From contig NW_004754929.1 of assembly GCF_000188695.1 (NCBI RefSeq), forward strand, positions 1,330,052 to 1,342,551: a stretch of 12,500 nt of DNA, written 5' to 3'. Below the pieces are notes generated by a model, which saw only the letters and a list, made by a program, of their open reading frames with translations, did no database searches and was not told the origin of the DNA. Each line of letters begins with the position of its first letter. The first letter of the stretch is position 1. Shown in pieces: positions 9,158-12,500 of the stretch. This DNA is from Salpingoeca rosetta (lineage: Eukaryota; Opisthokonta; Choanoflagellata; Craspedida; Salpingoecidae). The translations under genes and the position numbers were made by a program.

Positions 9158-12100
9158 TCACGCTTGCGACGGCATGCGCTTCCACTTGCCCGGCTGCTTC
9201 CAATCGCGTACAGGGAGGGTGGCAGCGGGGCTGCGCGGTGCACCTTGCAGCTCAACACGGCCGCCGTCGGCAAACGAGCTCGAGCGAGACATGGCGCTGG
9301 CAGAGGACCACGCGGAGAGCATGGATGTCGACGACGTTGGGCGGGCGATGGTGGAGGAGGAGGACACGGCTTGCTCGCGCAGGGCAAGCAGTGCATTCTC
9401 GCCGATGCTGCTGCTGCTGGCACGGCGCAGCGGGGTGTGATGGCGCACGCCGCGATGGCGGCTTGGATGCAGATGGTGACGATCATCATCGTCGTCATCG
9501 TCAGCATCATCGTGCGACGTCACTTCGACCCGCGGCTTGGACGCGTCTGTGGGACCAACACGGCGCTTGCTCGGGGTCGCGTGCTCACCGCCGTGCACGC
9601 TGCCGCCATTCTCCACATCATCATCGTCAAACGCATTGCCGTCGCTGTCGTCATATCCACTGCCCCGACTGCCCCGCTGCTGCTGCGGCTGCTTCTGCCA
9701 CGCCCGCTTGTGCGGCAACCCGCGGTGCTGCTGCTGTTGGTGCTGTTGCTGCTGCTGGGGCATGGATATGCCACTGAGAATGGCGCTTGCACGGCGACTG
9801 CCACCACCGGCTGCTGATGCTGTGCGGGAGAGGCGGCGTGCTGGCGCAGCGGTGGGGCGCACGTTGATGGCCTCGCGAATCAGTTTGCGCAGGGCCGGAT
9901 CTGATCCCGTGGCCAAATCCCACTTGAGGTCCTCCATCAGCGCCTCCTGCTCGACCTTCGAGTGCGGATCAACGATTGCACTTCGCTTCTCCGGGGCAAC
10001 GAACATGTCTGGTGCACACGTGGACGATACAGTGCAGATATATGAAGGCGGAGGGGAAAGGAGGGGAGGGGTGAGACCAGGTCTAGTTGGAAGCGCGCGT
10101 GCGCGTGTGTGTGTTTATGTGTGTGTGTGCGTGTGTGTGTGCGTGTGTGTGTGTGTGTGTTTGTGTGTGTGTGTTTGTGCGTGTGTACATGTATGTGTGT
10201 ATGTGTGCGCACATGTATGTGTGTGTGTGTGTTCGCTCGCAATAATGCAGCAAAGCAGGCAATTGCAGCCACCACCAATCAGAGAGAAACGCCACGACGC
10301 ACCATCTGGGGAGATGTTCATTTCCCTCAGCGTCTCCTGTACAAATGTCAGATCCATCGCTCGCGAATTGCGCCAGTCATCACCGTGGGGTCGTTGCTGA
10401 TGATGGGGCTGACCGTGACCGTGATTGTGATTGTGATTGTGACCGTGATCGTGATCGTGGGGTGCTGTGATGATGCTGTCTTCATCACCACAGGTACCAC
10501 CCTGGTTCTCTTCGCCGTCATGGCGCTCGCTATGCACGGGTGTTTCGCCACTGCGCCCATTGGCATCTTCCTCTGCAAACACATCATCGTCACTGTCACT
10601 GTCATCGTCGTCACCACCACCCCTGTATCCACCACCTCGCGCCATCCGACCACCATCACGGCTGCCAGCACGACCCGTGCTGCTGGCGCTGGCGTTGCGT
10701 TGTCGATCACCACGTGCGCTCGTGCATCGCATATGTGCAGATACTGCTCGCCGCCACGTCCCCTGCCGCTGCTGCTGCTGCTGTTGAATGCCTCCACGCG
10801 CTGTTCCAGGGCGATATGAGGGCGGGCGGGTGCTTGACCGCTGCGTGGACGTTGTCGACCGTGCGCGTGCTGTTGACCTGCCGCTGGTGCCGCCACCACC
10901 ACGTGCGCTGGGTGTGCGGTTGACAGGTGCAGACGCAGGTCTGCCCTTGACAATGTCGCGCATGCGGCGCTGTCGCTCCTTTGCACGGTCCGTGCTGTTG
11001 CTCACGGCTTTGCCGAGCTTTGCCCGCTGGTAGTCCCGCTCAGACTCCTTCACAAGCGTCAACAGCTGTTGACATGGCCGTGTGTGTGTATGCGTGCGTG
11101 CGTGTGTGTGTATGCGTGCGTGAGTGCATGAGTGAGTGAGCGAGTGAGTGAGTGAGTGAGTGAGTGAGTGAGTGAGTGTGTGAGTGAGTGTGTTTGTGTG
11201 TGGAGCGAGCATCCTGGTACTTTGCACGCTGTCTACAGCACACGCCACGGCCACAATGCAAGAAGTGAGCACACCCATAATTTCCATTACCACCATGGCC
11301 ACCACCACCGCGCTTGTCGCACCTCATCGACGTGGTCCGATGAGGACTGGAAGCGCATGGCTTTGAGCTTTGCGCGCCGCTGCTGTACGTCCTTCTTGAT
11401 CATGCGTGCGGTGTTGTACTTGACTTTGAAGCTCTTCCACAGCTTCTGCGCGTTGAGTTTGTTCTCCAGCCGCTTCTCTGCAGGGATGAGGATGGACTTG
11501 AAGTCCTGCAGCTCGTAGATGCTCTGTGCGTTCATGTTGTTGCTTGCGCTTGGGTCCATCCCCGCCGTCACCTCCCTGATGTGCGGGCAGCGCGTGAGCA
11601 ATTCTAAGAACTCGTGCAGCTGCAGGCGGCTTGGCAGCTCGATGCTTCGCGTGAGGCGGCATATCTCCACCGGCAGCTGCGACGGCGCGATGATGCGTCC
11701 AGAGAGTTTCAGTGCGCGGCTGACAGAGGTCAGGTCCTTGAGAAAGATGCCTTCGTGATCTGCCTCGTGGTCGTACAGGTCAAACGCCACCTTTGCGTCA
11801 TACACCTCTTGGAAGGAGAGCTTCTTTGTGCAGACGAGGCGCATGGATTTGCGGAGCGCCAGCGCATTCACGGCGCTCGTGCGGAAGTTGACTGTTTTGT
11901 GCAGGTCCTTGTCCAGATTGCCGCTGTTGTTGTTGTTCAAGTGTGTGTGTGTGTGTGTGTGTACGTGTGTGTGCATGTGCGTGCGTGTGTAAATGCGTGC
12001 GTGTGTGTGTAAATGCGTGCGTGTGTGTGTGTGTGCAAATGCGTGCGTGTGTGTGAATGCGTACATGTGTGTGATGCGGAGTGCAAGCAAGGAAGAGGGG

Positions 12101-12500
12101 TTAGTAGTGAGCAGCAGCTGCAAACAAGCACGACAAACAAACAAGCAAGGTGGCGACGCTAACGGCAGGTGCACAGGGCGACCACAGGTGATCAGGGCGG
12201 CAGTGCCTACCTGTCGAACAGTCCATCAAACTGCGTCTTTGTGAGGCCATTCTGCTGTCGTGCCAGCTTGGGGCAGTGCTTCTCAAAGAGATCGCCTTTG
12301 AACTGCAAACAACACAAACGAACAGAAACAACACACATGGCGTGAGGGGAGTTGGGTTGTGTGCTGTGCCCACCGAAGCAAGTCGGCATGAGCAACAGGC
12401 ATTGCAAGCAAGGGCAAGCAAGGGCAAGCAAGGGCAAGCAAGGGCAAGCAAGGGCAAGCAAGGCAAGCAAGGGCAAGCAAGAACAGGTGGTAATCTTACC
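9158..12500 (-). CDS. 3' part of a large EF-hand-like, low-complexity protein
   Basis: Minus-strand exons in coding order: an upstream exon whose last base is 12500 (donor GTAAGA follows), then 12211-12302, 11323-11923, 10303-11065 and 9158-10008 (TGA). All phases agree, giving about 768 residues in the window. The first two exons are helical and EF-hand-like: NGLTKTQFDGLF, then VAFDLYDHEADHEGIFLKDL with SVSRALKLSG. The loop has D/E at positions 1, 3 and 5 but one extra residue, and RLQLHEFLELL is a further EF-like helix. Ca2+ binding is therefore uncertain. A basic helical stretch follows (KLWKSFKVKYNTARMIKKDV and LLTLVKESERDYQRAKLGKA). The rest looks disordered: Arg/Ser/Gly-rich, poly-Gln, an Asp/Ser acidic patch, an alternating-His tract, then NISPDDMFVAPEKR and EALMEDLKWDLATG with further Gln, Asp and Ser tracts. 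I do not recognise the family. A calcium-responsive scaffold or cytoskeletal role is possible but unproven. Confidence 0.65.
10009..10302 (-). repeat. Intron of the EF-hand-like gene with CA (plus-strand TG) microsatellite
   Basis: Read on the minus strand, the donor is GTGCGT next to 10303 and the acceptor GTGCACCAG abuts the exon starting at 10008. The tract at about 10099-10232 is TG on the plus strand, so the transcript carries CA. Confidence 0.65.
10412..10459 (-). repeat. Hexanucleotide tract encoding alternating histidines
   Basis: Eight imperfect 6-base units (plus strand GTGATT, GTGACC, GTGATC) lie in frame in the 10303-11065 exon. They encode HDHDHGHNHNHNHGHG on the minus strand. 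Confidence 0.85.
11066..11322 (-). repeat. Intron of the EF-hand-like gene with GAGT and TG tandem repeats
   Basis: On the minus strand the donor is GTGCGA next to 11323, and the acceptor GTCAACAG abuts 11065. On the plus strand a TG/CGTG tract (about 11080-11122) is followed by a GAGT tetranucleotide array (about 11122-11190). Confidence 0.65.
11924..12210 (-). repeat. Intron of the EF-hand-like gene with TG/AAATGCG repeats
   Basis: The donor on the minus strand is GTAGGC next to 12211, and the acceptor is AACAACAACAACAG ending at 11924. The plus strand at about 11940-12075 has TG tracts punctuated by several AAATGCGTGCGTG blocks, forming a higher-order repeat of about 20-25 bases. Confidence 0.6.
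12404..12480. repeat. 10-base minisatellite (GGGCAAGCAA), about 7-8 copies
   Basis: Tandem GGGCAAGCAA units lie in the intron 12303-12499 of the EF-hand-like gene. One copy near 12460 is a base shorter (GG instead of GGG). The intron donor (minus strand GTAAGA) is just right of the array, within 20 bases. Confidence 0.85.

Noticed and set aside
8584..9510. 308-residue minus-strand frame at the 3' side of the EF-hand-like gene
   Set aside because: It overlaps the last exon of that gene in another frame and otherwise reads through presumed 3' UTR with no domain pattern.
11122..11190. Regular GAGT units considered as a CRISPR-like or telomere-like array
   Set aside because: There are no spacers, no cas genes and no telomeric unit; it is a simple tetranucleotide repeat in an intron.

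Overview
The window looks like nuclear DNA of a compact, intron-rich unicellular eukaryote. Coding exons are short and GC-rich, joined by GT-AG introns of about 50-370 bases. Donors are mostly GTGCGT, GTACGT, GTATGT or GTTCGT, and almost every intron or intergenic gap carries a TG/CA microsatellite. There is no bacterial-style organisation. A choanoflagellate or another unicellular relative of animals fits best, but this is an impression from gene style, not a proof. I rebuilt five genes by hand from splice sites, intron phase and protein family patterns; in every internal model the exon lengths add up in phase.

Layout, left to right. (1) 222-1710, plus: the 3' part of a surface protein with an SEA-like alpha/beta repeat and a C-terminal hydrophobic tail that suggests a GPI anchor. 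(2) 2144-3607, plus: a small ankyrin-repeat protein of about 140 residues, with a triple CCAAAAT, E2F-like motif just upstream. (3) 4450-5511, minus: a single-exon, 353-residue membrane protein with an SNase-like (C3orf33-type) domain split by 42 pure CAA glutamine codons. (4) 5585-8365, plus: an eight-exon, 457-residue FEX-type fluoride exporter with two CrcB halves. This is the best identified gene. (5) 9158 to beyond 12500, minus: the 3' part of a large protein with EF-hand-like helices followed by long disordered Arg/Ser, His, Asp and Gln tracts.

Genes 3 and 4 are head to head with only 73 bases between start codons, so they probably share a bidirectional promoter. Gene pairs 2/3 and 4/5 converge tail to tail across repeat-rich 3' regions. 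No shared pathway among the five genes is evident. No tRNA, rRNA, transposon or CRISPR array was seen.

The most useful leads are the asymmetric pore signature of the fluoride exporter, an in-frame optional exon segment in it, complementary TG and CA arms inside single introns, the uninterrupted CAA tract, and the alternating-His tract in gene 5.
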